64,000 nt of DNA, from assembly GCA_036898135.1 (NCBI GenBank), contig JBAHVR010000307.1, positions 62,001-126,000 on the forward strand. The letters are read 5' to 3'. This document shows positions 42,818 to 52,657 of this stretch, one piece after another (positions within the stretch are counted from its first letter, which is position 1; every line of letters begins with the position of its first letter). The notes beneath the pieces were generated by a model that was not told the origin of the DNA, searched no databases, and saw only the letters and a program-made list of their open reading frames with translations. Source of the stretch: Oncomelania hupensis. Lineage: Eukaryota; Mollusca; Gastropoda; Littorinimorpha; Pomatiopsidae. The position numbers were made by a program, and so were the translations under genes.

Positions 42818-42974
42818 TATGTGTGTGTGCGTGTGTGTGTGCGTGTGTGTGTGTGTGCGTGTGTGTGTGCATGCGTGTGTGTGTGTAGGTGCGTACGTGT
42901 GTGGGTGTGTGCGTGTGTGTGCGTGCGATCGATTAGAGCAAGCTTTAATTTTGGTGTTGCGCTATTAAAAAATA

Positions 42975-43047
<73 letters not shown>
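42818..43047. repeat. (GT)n and (ATT)n microsatellites
   Basis: GT/GC tract at 42818-42930 and ATT tract at 42976-43045, separated by about 45 bp. Confidence 0.95.
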
Positions 43048-43048
<1 letters not shown>

Positions 43049-43796
43049 TACCAACAGAGAAAGGAGACGAGTGGAGGAGGACAGGAAGAGTGGGATGGGT
43101 GGGAGAATTAGCCATGGGAAGACACATCACAAAAGGGAAGATGAGACCGATTGAGTAAAATATAGAGACAGCGGGAGATGGAGGAACATCCATAATTAAG
43201 TTAGACATTTCTAATTGCCCTGGCCATTATCAGCTGCACTGGCTAATATCAACTGCAGGGGCAGTATGCATGAAAAAGGAATAGAGTAGTTATTCCGGAA
43301 TATATATGCAGCTATTTCAGAATTGCAGACCACAATTTCGCATGCATGAAAACGTAATTGCGTATTTTCTTTTTTTTTTATTCCGGTATAAAGTTATTGG
43401 ACAAACTAAGGGATTTGGGAATATTGAGTTACTCACTAGAAGTGTGAATTTTGTATACCTTTCTTTGTGTCCATTTGTTGGTTGTTGTTTTCATAACATA
43501 AAAGTTTTTTTATATTTCCATTCATGCTTGTTTCATGTATTTCCCCAATCCCCCCATTTCTCCCCTATTGGCTAAAAAGCCCCCTGGGCGTATAGCCTTT
43601 CGTTGTATAGATGGTTAAAATCATGTGTCTTGAAATGAAAACTCTTGAAAAAACTGTTGAAAAAAACAACCTATCAGTCGAGATAAATCTCTTATTCCTA
43701 TTTCCTTCGATTCCACCCCTTCGAAAAGTTTGAGGATGTGGAACTGCACGACAATTTCAGATTCAGGAGGAATGCCTTTATGTTCATAGATGTATC
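43048..43796. other. Spacer; LINE-tail-like segment, no gene
   Basis: GGCTAAAAAGCCCCCTGGGCG (about 43570) resembles the segment before the GTTCCAAA tail at 15.8 kb. It suggests a relic of the same element's 3' end. Otherwise unrecognised. Confidence 0.4.
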
Positions 43797-44083
43797 CTAT
43801 CCTATCATATCCCGTAACTCGGGGGTCGTAGGGGCACCACAGATGATCGTTTAACCAGCGTACTCCATCTTTCCCTGTCCTCAGCAACCCTGATTGTTTC
43901 GCTCAGTGTCAAACCAGTCCATTCTCGAATGTTGTCCTCCCACCTCTTTTTCGATCTCCCTCTTCTTCTACCTCCTTGCACTGTGCCTAGCAGGATGGTC
44001 TTTGCAAGACCTGATGATCTGGTGACGTGGCCATACCATCGGAGTTTCCGTTTTTTCACCACTGTGAGCAGGTCATCGTGTTG
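43797..44083 (-). pseudogene. RTE-type LINE relic, short 3' fragment
   Basis: On the minus strand: VVKKRKLRWYGHVTRSSGLAK, GRRRGRSKKRWEDNIREW and AEDRERWSTLVKRSS, then the GTTACGGGATATGATAGGATAGG tail. The frame is open over about 85 codons. Homology to the 54.6-kb copy stops at about 44083, a strong 5' truncation. Confidence 0.88.
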
Positions 44084-44768
44084 TTTATGGACCTAACGGA
44101 CGAAATTTGTGATGACATACAAGTCGTGAACGGGCACGGTGTTTGTCACTACAAGTTCATTCTTTAAATAAAGTAATGTCCTCAAACACGTGAGCACACC
44201 CGGGACGTAAATATTATACTAAAAGTTCATTAAAATGTAGCTAAAAATGTTCTGCCTCACTTCCTTTCAGGACCACATTAAAATCAATTTAAAAATTGGG
44301 GAAGGGACACTTAGTCATTTTAAATACACTTTTTTTTTAATCATAGCACTTCGTTCGGTGCTAATGGCACCGTGCTTTGTGGGACATCGCGCATGGGCAG
44401 TAGCAGGAATTCCCCTGTTCTAAATACAATACAAAAGAATAGCTCGATCTGTAATACCTATTCCGCTGGAGTGCGTCATGCTTACCAATTTGTGCTGAAA
44501 AATATTCTGGAATAGCTATACCGGTTAAACCGATATTCTAGCATAAAGTTAATCCCATTTTCGGTGCATACGGCCCCTGGTCAATATCAACAGAACTGTC
44601 CATTATCAACTGCACTGGCCAATATCAATTGCAGCTTTAACTACCTACAATGTAAAGAAGCAGGTTTGTTGTACAAGATGTTCAGTGCACGGTAAGGGCC
44701 TAGGGAAGGATATTTAAAAGAAGACGGGCGGAATGACAACAAGTACACATTGTTAACGGAGGCGCTTG
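44084..44768. other. Intergenic stretch without recognised gene
   Basis: No recognised gene. ACTGGCCAATATCAACTGCA-like phrases recur at 43233-43260 and 44590-44632, so a short diverged repeat is present. Confidence 0.4.
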
Positions 44769-44967
44769 TTGTTGTTGTTGTTTGTAGATTATAGTCACAC
44801 GACACTTTCGCATATAGGTGACTACTGGACCGATTTATACTGACACCAGCGGGCCAGTTGTTGGTAAAGGGGAAAATAATATGATCACACATTGACCAAT
44901 CCGGGATTCGAACCAGCGACCTTTCGGTTACTAGCAAGACGCTCTTACCAACTGAGCTACCCGGCCC
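44769..44967 (-). mobile_element. tRNA-derived SINE, copy 2, with 12-bp target duplication
   Basis: On the minus strand: GGGCCGGGTAGCTCAGTTGG (A box), then GGTTCGAATCCCGG (B box), a body like that of 40507-40687, and a short (CAA)n tail at the 44769 end. CGGAGGCGCTTG stands on both sides (44757-44768 and 44968-44979), a perfect 12-bp target duplication of the type made by LINE machinery. This marks exact boundaries and a fairly recent insertion. SINEs are transcribed by pol III and carry no protein. Confidence 0.9.
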
Positions 44968-45207
44968 CGGAGGCGCTTGAAGACCAGTTGGAATGAACAG
45001 ACTGGATGAGTGGGGGCGAAGCAGGAAAAGACATAGCAGACGTGAGGAGCAACAGACCATTACCAAAACTACATTCGTCCAAAATCCTTACAATACAAAT
45101 ACTCAGCAAGAATGAAAAACGGAATTAACGAAAGAACAGCTACAGCGAAACGGGCGAAAGGAAAAAAAAAGGAAGGAAGAAAAAAAAGAAAAAAATATTA
45201 AATTAAA

Positions 45208-45329
<122 letters not shown>

Positions 45330-45502
45330 ATTGAAAGAAAGAAAGAAAAGAAAGAAAGAAACAAACAAACAAACAAACAAACAAAAACTTTTAAAGAAAG
45401 AAAGAACAATAAAACACTTGTTATAGCTATTGACACCAAAGCAACATGCTCTCAGTTAAACATTTAACGACACAACTGTCGCCACTGCAAGGGTGAAAAC
45501 TG

Positions 45503-45509
45503 ACTTACC
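45503..45509 (-). other. Splice donor of the PDE11-like exon
   Basis: On the minus strand the exon ends ...AAGGGAG and the intron begins GTAAGTCAG (first intron base at 45508). This is a near-perfect U1 match. Homology and sense reading support the exit: the 14 codons after it before the stop do not look like GAF-domain sequence. Confidence 0.85.
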
Positions 45510-46303
45510 TCCCTTGCGCTCTTAAGGTTGACCACCTCCCCTGTGTGCGCCACGTGTCCCAGAATGCCCTGGCCCCAGGGTATCCGGATGTCGCCGGAGG
45601 TGGAGGGCAGGATGTTGGTGCAGGCGTGAGGGTCGAAGATCTTGGACACCAGCCACGGCCGCCCAGTGTTTTTGCCCTCTACCAAGAACAGCGAAGCCCT
45701 CTCAGCGTCCCCTAGGCAGCACATGTTCACCACCATCTTCGAGCTCAGAGACTTCAAGTCCAGATCGTTGGAGATGTCCTTGACGATCTCCAGGAAGAAC
45801 TCGCGTTCGTTGGAGTGGCGGAGGTCCCGCTTGTGATCGATGTCTTTAGAAGGATAGCGCGGCAGACGCACCTTGGACTGGATGAGTAAACTGAGCATGT
45901 TGACGGAGGTCGGGGGCAAGGAGCGGAACTGCCGCATCTCTTTCAGCGAGCTACGCCTCTGCTCCGCCCCAGGACCGGGCTCGTAAGTCCGGAACATGTT
46001 CTTCATCTTTGAGCGCGCGTAGTCGTGGCGCAGGTACTTCTTGGAGTTGGAGCGGTTGTGTCTGGAGTCGAAAAAGCCGGAGTCTCCGAAGCGCGTTTCG
46101 GATGGTGAGGACGGCGTGCTGCTTTCCCCTGACACGTTGCTACGTCGGCCAGTGACCGGGGAGAAATCAGGCAGACTCGCCAGCCCGTGCAGCTGCATCC
46201 AGCGGTTGATGAGCGTGACGTCAGCTTTACGTAAAAACAACTCCGTCATCACCTCAGGGTTACCGTCCAGGTATTCCTCCACGCTAGACGCCGAGTGCGC
46301 CAT
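45509..46303 (-). CDS. PDE11A-like: PDE11-like cyclic-nucleotide phosphodiesterase, first coding exon
   Basis: Exactly 265 codons from an ATG at 46303 to a GAG codon at the splice donor (phase 0). Residues 7-40 (VEEYLDGNPEVMTELFLRKA...INRWMQLHG) match the N-terminal helix region of PDE5/PDE11 proteins. A Ser/Arg-rich linker follows, with a PKA/PKG-type RRSS at 116-119. Residues 128-170 (SLPPTSVNMLSLLIQSKVRLPRYPSKDID...) and 165-210 (NEREFFLEIVKDISNDLDL...ASLFLVEG) match the PDE11 segment leading into and starting GAF-A. The exon stops inside GAF-A. In the family, the GAF domains bind cyclic nucleotide and the C-terminal HD domain hydrolyses cAMP and cGMP; both GAF-B and the HD domain must lie on later exons, not found here. 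Clean reading frame and different base composition from its surroundings. The cat/tgac context gives ATG the start role; no upstream in-frame ATG is evident. Confidence 0.9.
46216..46223. promoter_or_regulatory. CRE palindrome inside the PDE11-like exon
   Basis: TGACGTCA within the coding sequence about 80 bp after the start codon. It is the same octamer as the one just upstream of the ATG. Coding constraint alone could explain it. Confidence 0.35.
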
Positions 46304-46305
46304 TG

Positions 46306-46313
46306 TGACGTCA
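46306..46313. promoter_or_regulatory. CRE palindrome next to the PDE11-like start codon
   Basis: TGACGTCA lies two bases upstream of the ATG (46301-46303, minus strand), with a half-site variant TGACGTA at about 46323. CREB/ATF proteins bind this site. A cAMP-responsive element at a cyclic-nucleotide phosphodiesterase would allow feedback. If transcription starts further upstream, these would be 5' UTR bases rather than promoter. Confidence 0.4.
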
Positions 46314-47216
46314 CACGTTGATGACGTATTTGAAACGAAACGTTACAACTGCTACACTAGAGCAGTTGACCACACAACAGATGAAATTTGTAAGTTGTAC
46401 TAACTCGCAAGTCTAATAGTTAACTGCTCAGTTTCTTCAGAATCCATTTTCAAGGGCAACGATGTCTTTTGACATCAAGAAAAACTAACAATAATGCTTT
46501 CCTTAAAGGGTCACACCCAAAACAATAACAATCCTGGCAAATGTGTGTGATCTTTAAACGCTGTACACTACGTGATCATGCTTATTTACACTAGTGCAAA
46601 TCCTAAAGCAATGATGCACAGAACCGTTAACTGACCATTGTTTTACATTAAAGCGACATTCAACATACGCAAACGTGATAGAATATTTTGCGGGTGTCAC
46701 TCTTTATCTGAAAGAAATAAGACATTTACATTATAATTTAAGCATATATGTGAACTGTTCATAACGTTACGCGCGAAATTCTTTAAAACGTTATAAGCCT
46801 ATTTGCGAATTGTTTGTAATGTTTTAACCACTGCTGTCGTCCTAACACACACCTTTCATTTACAAAACAAGATATTCACAGTGCAAACTAAGTTTACGCA
46901 TCAACTGTTTGGAGAATGTATAATCACTTCTGACATCGAAATACGTTTCTATCTTGCTTTCTATATTTACTACTTAAGCATACACACAAATTTGCTACAA
47001 ATGTTATCACTTCTAACTTCCAGTGTACTGTCTCTATCCTCACTGAACATGTACATGTGCACAAGTTGTCTACTACAATCACACACAACACAGGAGGAAA
47101 AATTATCCATTCAAAGAAACAACGACGGCTCAATTAGTTCACAGTATACGTGTATACCAACGAGGTAGTTTGACTGTTTATGTATCATTTCCATACACAC
47201 CACACAACAACATACA
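46314..47216. other. Region upstream of the PDE11-like exon
   Basis: Expected to hold the 5' UTR or promoter (minus strand). I see no clear TATA box or CpG island, and no other gene. The frame at 46803-47168 has no known motif. Confidence 0.4.
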
Positions 47217-47950
47217 TGTCAAGTGCTACGGATTTTTGCGTAGCGCTACGCATTTTAAACATTTTCTTATTGCTACGGCGTATCACAAAGCTGCTACGCA
47301 ATTTTTCAAAAGTGACGATAATATTTTTTAAACAAGGGGGTTTTCGCGCGAAAGTAGTCTGTTCCGGTCGAGTCCGGTTTAAAGACACTTAGTAAAAGCA
47401 CCGCACTTCCGCAACACGTGTTCGTTCAGAACTTCAGTCTACAATCAGTCTTTGTGAGGGAGAAACAGACGGAGTTGAACAAAGAAAATGGCAAAGCCTC
47501 CACCTAAAAATCTCAAACGACCAGGAAGGCACCTTAAACCATGTTTTGTGAATAAGCAAATTTTTTTGTTTGAAAAAAAGTTCATCTGCTTTTTCTGTGT
47601 CAGTGATTGTCTCCCTTTTTTTTTTTTTTTTAATGATTGCCTAGCTTATTTTCTGTCTGTATGTTTTATTTTATTTATTTATTTTTTTTGCATTTTCACT
47701 TTTATTTTGAAAAACGTACATGAAAATGTTTATAATGATAATGATAATGGTAATAGCTAAAGTGTTGTGCATTAACAAGATTTTACAATAAATTTGTAAA
47801 CACATTGGATGTGTGTGTTTATATTGGATGCAGAAGTTTCCAGTTTTGTTGCGAATCGCGTGATTCACATCAGTGCTACACCAAACCTCCATTTGCTATG
47901 GTTTTTCTGTTAAATTGCTACACCACAACCCGAAAACCCCTTGACAGGTA
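47217..47950 (+). mobile_element. Possible non-autonomous DNA transposon
   Basis: The ends look like inverted repeats: CATGTCAAGTGCTACGG at the left and, on the other strand, CCTGTCAAGGGGTTTTCGGG at the right, each followed by GTAGC...TTTAA. Between them a frame starts MAKPPPKNLKRPGRHLKPC (47488), and TGCTACGC/GCTACACC phrases are repeated. No target duplication is visible and no transposase core is present. The frame could be the first residues of a lost transposase. Confidence 0.35.
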
Positions 47951-48535
47951 TGCAACAATGTGTCAGAATTTAACGTGACGCAGGAAGCACACACTTTCTA
48001 CACCCGAACGAACAGAGATTCAAATTAGTCTCGTGTTTACACATTCCCCTGCCACAGATATCGTAAAGTGGGTGGATTTTTATCTCTTCATCTACTAGTC
48101 TACACCACCATCACGTGTAATCAGACTCACGTGACTCACGTAAGACGCAGCAGAAACATTCCCTCGCCCAATCAAAAGCGGCAGCTCGAATTTTCGGTCC
48201 CATGAAATATGGCGACACAAGTTCTCTGTACCCGGTCCATCAAAGCACGATAAAGCCATAACATATTCAAATATTATATGTGGTGTTAATACATTGTAAT
48301 TGAAGTGGGCTTGAAACCTTGTGCTATAGAAACGTTTAGAGCAGTATTACATTTTAGCAGTGCCAACTTGGAAGGAAGCATACACGGCATGGTTTGTCGA
48401 TACATATGAACCATACATCATTCTTATAACACTGGCCATGGACAACGGGTGCAAACATATTTCTGGTAATGTGATGCACACAATTTTTATATTCTGAAAA
48501 TGCCATCGTTATCATCTTCACCCTTCTGTTCCTCC
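47951..48535. other. Intergenic stretch without recognised gene
   Basis: No gene recognised. It contains CACGTGA-type E-box-like sites around 48110-48140. Confidence 0.4.
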
Positions 48536-48557
48536 TCCTCCTCCTCATCATCATTGC

Positions 48558-48604
<47 letters not shown>

Positions 48605-48671
48605 CCATCATCATCATCTTCATCATCAGCAGCAGCAGCATTATCATCTTCATCATTATCAACATCATCAC

Positions 48672-48716
<45 letters not shown>

Positions 48717-48717
48717 T
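48536..48717. repeat. (TCC)n-(ATC)n-(AGC)n microsatellite
   Basis: Interrupted ATC/CAT tract with a short AGC block (48629-48640). Ser-rich and Met-rich frames over it are artefacts. Confidence 0.95.
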
Positions 48718-48779
48718 TTTAGTAACAGCAGCAAAAGCAAAGACTTGTCGGGAAATACTTTGAAACAGTTGGGGGAAAT

Positions 48780-49100
48780 ATTAACGAGCCAAATCTTGGA
48801 TTTGGTCTGCCATATCTCAACACCCACAGAACGGTTTTTCACCAAATGTCATAGGAACATTTGCAAGGTCAGTGGCGTGCCTCGCCTACCTTTATATCTG
48901 CTCTACCGCAAAAGTCAGGATCATCGAAGTCATTTTGAAGCTAAGCACGCTTTGCTCAATATCTCAAAAACGGCTCAAGCGATTCTATTGAGTCTTGATG
49001 TTGAGGTACTTCAAATCATAGTCCATCTTCAATAGCACTCCTCTTTTCGGACAGTCGGTCAATCAGTCGGCCGGTCCGTCGCTGCGAATTTAACTTTTTT
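48780..49100. other. Repeat-like segment, family unknown
   Basis: Phrases such as CATATCTCAACACCCACAGAACGG, CTCAATATCTCAAAAACGGC and a terminal CAGTCGGTCAATCAGTCGG resemble the 3' regions of dispersed elements in invertebrates. The relation to 18.17-18.25 kb is possible but not shown. The frame 48745-49035 is open but unrecognised. Confidence 0.3.
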
Positions 49101-49680
49101 GTATGCCTTATTTGAACAACGCCAGAAGCCAAATTGATCATTGTTCCTGTGTGTATACTATATCTACTGCTAAGCATGCTTTATTCAGTCATATTTGTAA
49201 TTTCTCGTAGGCCAATGACATTGCGCTTCACCATTTCCTAACCACTCTATCTAATCGCTCTATCTAAAAAAAACTGACTGAGCCGGAACAAAGTAAACAG
49301 GAGCAACAGTACAGACACAATCAATTCCTGAAAGTCGCGCAGTGACATCTTTGCAGAGAAGATGTAGCGTGTTTGTATTGGGGTACCGAGATCAGTCATG
49401 TCGTACAGTAGGCCATGTATGCTCCTACTCACCACAATTTTATTTATTTTTTTTATTTTTTATTTTTTTTTTAAATCAGTTTATAGTCCCCTCTCTTCCC
49501 GTTAAGGCTCCACGCAATTTCCTTTAAGAAGTAAAGTGTGACTGTTGTACAGTGGTGGTCCCGATCAAAACGTTTGCTGTCAGTACTTTAATATCCGATC
49601 TCCATAATTTGCTGATTAAAGAACTGTTAGGATCTTTCCGCTTTTCCCCGCCTCCTCTTTCCTCCTCTCTGTCTCTCATT
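49101..49680. other. Intergenic stretch without recognised gene
   Basis: T-rich run at 49440-49473. Nothing recognised. Confidence 0.4.
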
Positions 49681-49684
49681 CTCT

Positions 49685-49687
49685 CTG

Positions 49688-49735
<48 letters not shown>

Positions 49736-49737
49736 TC

Positions 49738-49789
<52 letters not shown>

Positions 49790-49790
49790 T
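49685..49790. repeat. (CT)n-(CA)n-(CT)n microsatellite
   Basis: CT units, a short ACAC block (49721-49734), then CT again. Confidence 0.95.
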
Positions 49791-50086
49791 TTTGTGTGTC
49801 AAACATTGGGTTTCGAATTCCATTTGCCACAATCACTCCGTGTAAGGACCGCATGAATTTGACTTATCTGGTCTGTTTGAGAAGAATGACTATGTCGGGT
49901 ATTAATGAAGATGTCAACGTGTTGCTTATTTAGGCACTGAGCAGTGTGCGTGTGTGTGTGTGGTGTGTGTTTGTGTGTTTGTATTTGTTTGTGGCTAGGT
50001 AGAAACGCCGTTATTCTGACATACACTTGAACCTCTACGTAATTTCTTTTGACGGACCCCGTTATTTTGACGTCAAAACAGTGTTC

Positions 50087-50144
50087 CGTTAAGGTTAGGG
50101 CTGTGTTAGGCTTAGGGTTAGGTTAAGGGTTAGGGTTAGGGTTA
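50087..50144. repeat. Interstitial telomere-like TTAGGG repeats
   Basis: Degenerate then perfect GGTTAGGGTTAGGGTTAG units (best at 50118-50140), flanked by unique sequence. TTAGGG is the general metazoan telomere repeat. Short internal tracts can arise by repair or by chance expansion. Confidence 0.7.
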
Positions 50145-50237
50145 GCTTAAAAATGGACACATTTGTTAAAAAAAAAGAAGTCAAAGTAACGTATGTAGAG
50201 TTTCATAAAAGTCATCACAACGGCGTTTCTACACGGT

Positions 50238-50325
50238 TGTGTGTGTGTGTGTGTGGGGCGGGGGGGGGGGGGGTGTTTGTGTGTGGGGAGTGTGTGTGTG
50301 TGTGAGTGTTTGCGTGCGTGTGTGT
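50238..50325. repeat. (GT)n with G-run
   Basis: GT units around a G12 run (50261-50273). The G-run plus GT could form a quadruplex. Confidence 0.9.
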
Positions 50326-50425
50326 TTGCGGTATATATCCACCTCCTTCCCTCCCACCAATACCATCCGTGTTCTTTTTCCATCAGTCTCTCTCCCAGTT
50401 CTCTCGCCGTTATCTCCCATTCTAC

Positions 50426-50427
<2 letters not shown>

Positions 50428-50508
<81 letters not shown>

Positions 50509-50560
50509 CCCCCCCCTCTCTCTCTCTCTCTCCCACTCTCTCTCTCTGTCTCTCTCTCCC
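50428..50560. repeat. (CT)n microsatellite
   Basis: About 40 CT units followed by interrupted CT/CCCCC stretches. Confidence 0.95.
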
Positions 50561-50656
50561 CTATTCCGTTCTCTTCCTCCCTTTCCTTTTTCCACACTCT
50601 TACTGGTTTGATCTGCGTCTTACGTCATAGGTCGAAATGGTCGATGAGTGCATGTT

Positions 50657-50691
50657 CGAGTTACGGGATAGGATAGGATAGGATAGGATAG
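50657..50691 (+). mobile_element. Minimal RTE tail insertion
   Basis: GTTCGAGTTACGGGATAGG followed by three more ATAGG units. This is exactly the terminal segment shared by the RTE copies at 2.4, 34.7, 43.8 and 55.6 kb. Only about 35 bp of the element was copied, the most extreme 5' truncation here. GTGCATGTT-like words lie on both sides (GAGTGCATGTTCGAG and GGTGCATGTTTGAA), so GTGCATGTT may be the target duplication (about 50647-50655 and 50692-50700). Confidence 0.75.
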
Positions 50692-50883
50692 GTGCATGTT
50701 TGAACATAATGTGGTTAGTGGCATACGATTATTTCAAGCGCTTACATGCACTATAGCGTGCCCTTTCTGTTCTTTAAAGTCCTCTTTGGGTTTCTTTTTG
50801 TCTTTTTTGTGTCTTACCCTTTCCTATTTTTTGGGGGGGGGAGGGGCGAGGGGGGGGGGGCCTTAATGTCCTTTGTGTCATCA

Positions 50884-51088
50884 ATTTAGTTTGGACACTT
50901 TCAAAACAGTTCGAGTGCCAAGCATTCATACTTTAATTGTTGTTGCAATCAGTAGTTTGCACACTTTCAAAACAGTTCGAGTGCCAAGCATTCGTACTTT
51001 AATTGTTGTTGCAATCAGTAGTTTGCACGCTTTTAAAACAGTTCGAGTGCCAAGCATTCATACTTTAATTTGTTGTTGCAATCACTGC
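50884..51088. repeat. Three-copy ~65-bp minisatellite
   Basis: The unit (core TTTCAAAACAGTTCGAGTGC, then CAAGCATTCRTACTTTAATTG and TTGTTGCAATCA) occurs three times with only a few substitutions and one extra T in the last copy. Confidence 0.9.
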
Positions 51089-51915
51089 CAGCAGCGTGTG
51101 AATTGTCGATATTGAGTTATTAGACACGCACAAGGGGTCAAACAAAAATTCCACCGCACGAAGCATGGAACCGTAATTTGAATATTAGCAGCATATACAC
51201 CAACATTAATAACAAGAGAAGAAGAAGAAGAAGAGGAGGAGGAGGAGGAGGAGGAGGAGGAGGAAGATGAATCTATTATTTTTATAGTTCTTAATTAGCG
51301 ATTTACCAGCTCAAGAGCTGCTCAAGGAGCCCTAGCTACACGAGACGTAACTCAAACCGCCCGAGGCGCCCACATGCTGCCAAAGAAGAAAACTCTCATC
51401 ATTATCATCCTCATCCTCATCATCCTCATCACCATCCTCATCATTATCATTCTCATCACCATCATTATCAGCCTCCTTCTCATCATCATCATCAAAAACT
51501 AATAACAACAATAATAACAACAACAATAATAACAACAACAACAAAAGAAAAGGTTCTATCGCCCACGTACATTAGTTTATGTAACTTTCTCTTATAGTTT
51601 AAAGACATCGAAGATTGCGGTCAGAGAAATGTAGCTGTGTTGTATTTTTTTTCCCCAAAAGTTTGCTGTCCAGATTGCCAAAGGAAACAAACATGTTGAA
51701 AACATGTCAGTCAGACATCACTGGTGAAGGGTGATAGGAGCTCGAAGTCCGCCATCACACATACCCTCTCTCTCTTTCTCTCTCTCTCTGTCTCCCACGC
51801 ACACACACACACACACACACACAACAAACACGCACAAACACAAACAAACATGCGCACGCACACGGGTTATATTTTTTATGAGTTAAAAAAAAGAAAAGAA
51901 AGCAGAAACAAAAAC
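51089..51915. other. Spacer with GGA/GAA and TCA/AAC tracts
   Basis: (GAA/GGA)n at 51220-51268, irregular CATCCT/CATTAT at 51396-51500, AAC/AAT run at 51503-51545, (CT)n at 51768-51790 and (CA)n at 51801-51823. No gene recognised. Confidence 0.75.
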
Positions 51916-51917
51916 AG

Positions 51918-51942
51918 AGAGAGAGAGAGAGAGGGAGAGAGA

Positions 51943-51987
<45 letters not shown>

Positions 51988-52081
51988 CGAGATAGGAGGA
52001 GAGAAAGAGAGAGAAGGGAGCGAGAGGAGTTGAGAGAGAGAGACCGATAGAGAGGGAGAAACAGAGAGAATGAGAGAGAGA

Positions 52082-52156
<75 letters not shown>

Positions 52157-52265
52157 AATTCGAAAGGAGGGAAGGAGAGAGAGGGGAGATAGACAAAGAG
52201 AGAGAGAAAGAAAGAAAAAAAGGGAGAGAGAGAGGAGAGGAGAAAGGGTAGAGAGAAAGAGAAAG
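51918..52265. repeat. 350-bp GA-rich microsatellite
   Basis: GA with GGGA/AAAG interruptions; the purest block is at 52091-52152. Poly-Leu/Ser frames on the other strand are artefacts. Confidence 0.95.
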
Positions 52266-52626
52266 ATTTATGACAGAGATACAATAAATCAGCACGTAGA
52301 TCCAGCTTTTACTTCAACGTGTTTACAAGGAACCAAAAACTCCATGAGCAACAGACAAGATGGAAACGGCTGGAACGTCAAAAGTTAAAGTGAAATTACT
52401 GAGCATAAATCGATTTTCAACCTTAATCCTCAGTTCTGTTTCGTGTAAGCAAAACACATATTTACTTTTTTTGTTATTAATGTCTGAATTCAGAGTTTTT
52501 TGGGGTAGTTTTTTTTTCCAGTTGGTGAAACAGATATATGAAATATACGGCAACAGTCACTGTCGCCAAATACCAATATGCGGTCAGTTGAATTCCATAA
52601 GAAGATCAAAGGGAATACGTCCTGTT

Positions 52627-52657
<31 letters not shown>

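Noticed and set aside
45464..45508. Extending the PDE11-like coding region to the in-frame stop
   Set aside because: A consensus donor (GAG|GTAAGT) precedes it, and the 14 extra residues do not resemble the GAF domain.
50884..51088. CRISPR-like three-repeat array
   Set aside because: The whole ~65-bp unit repeats, with no variable spacers.
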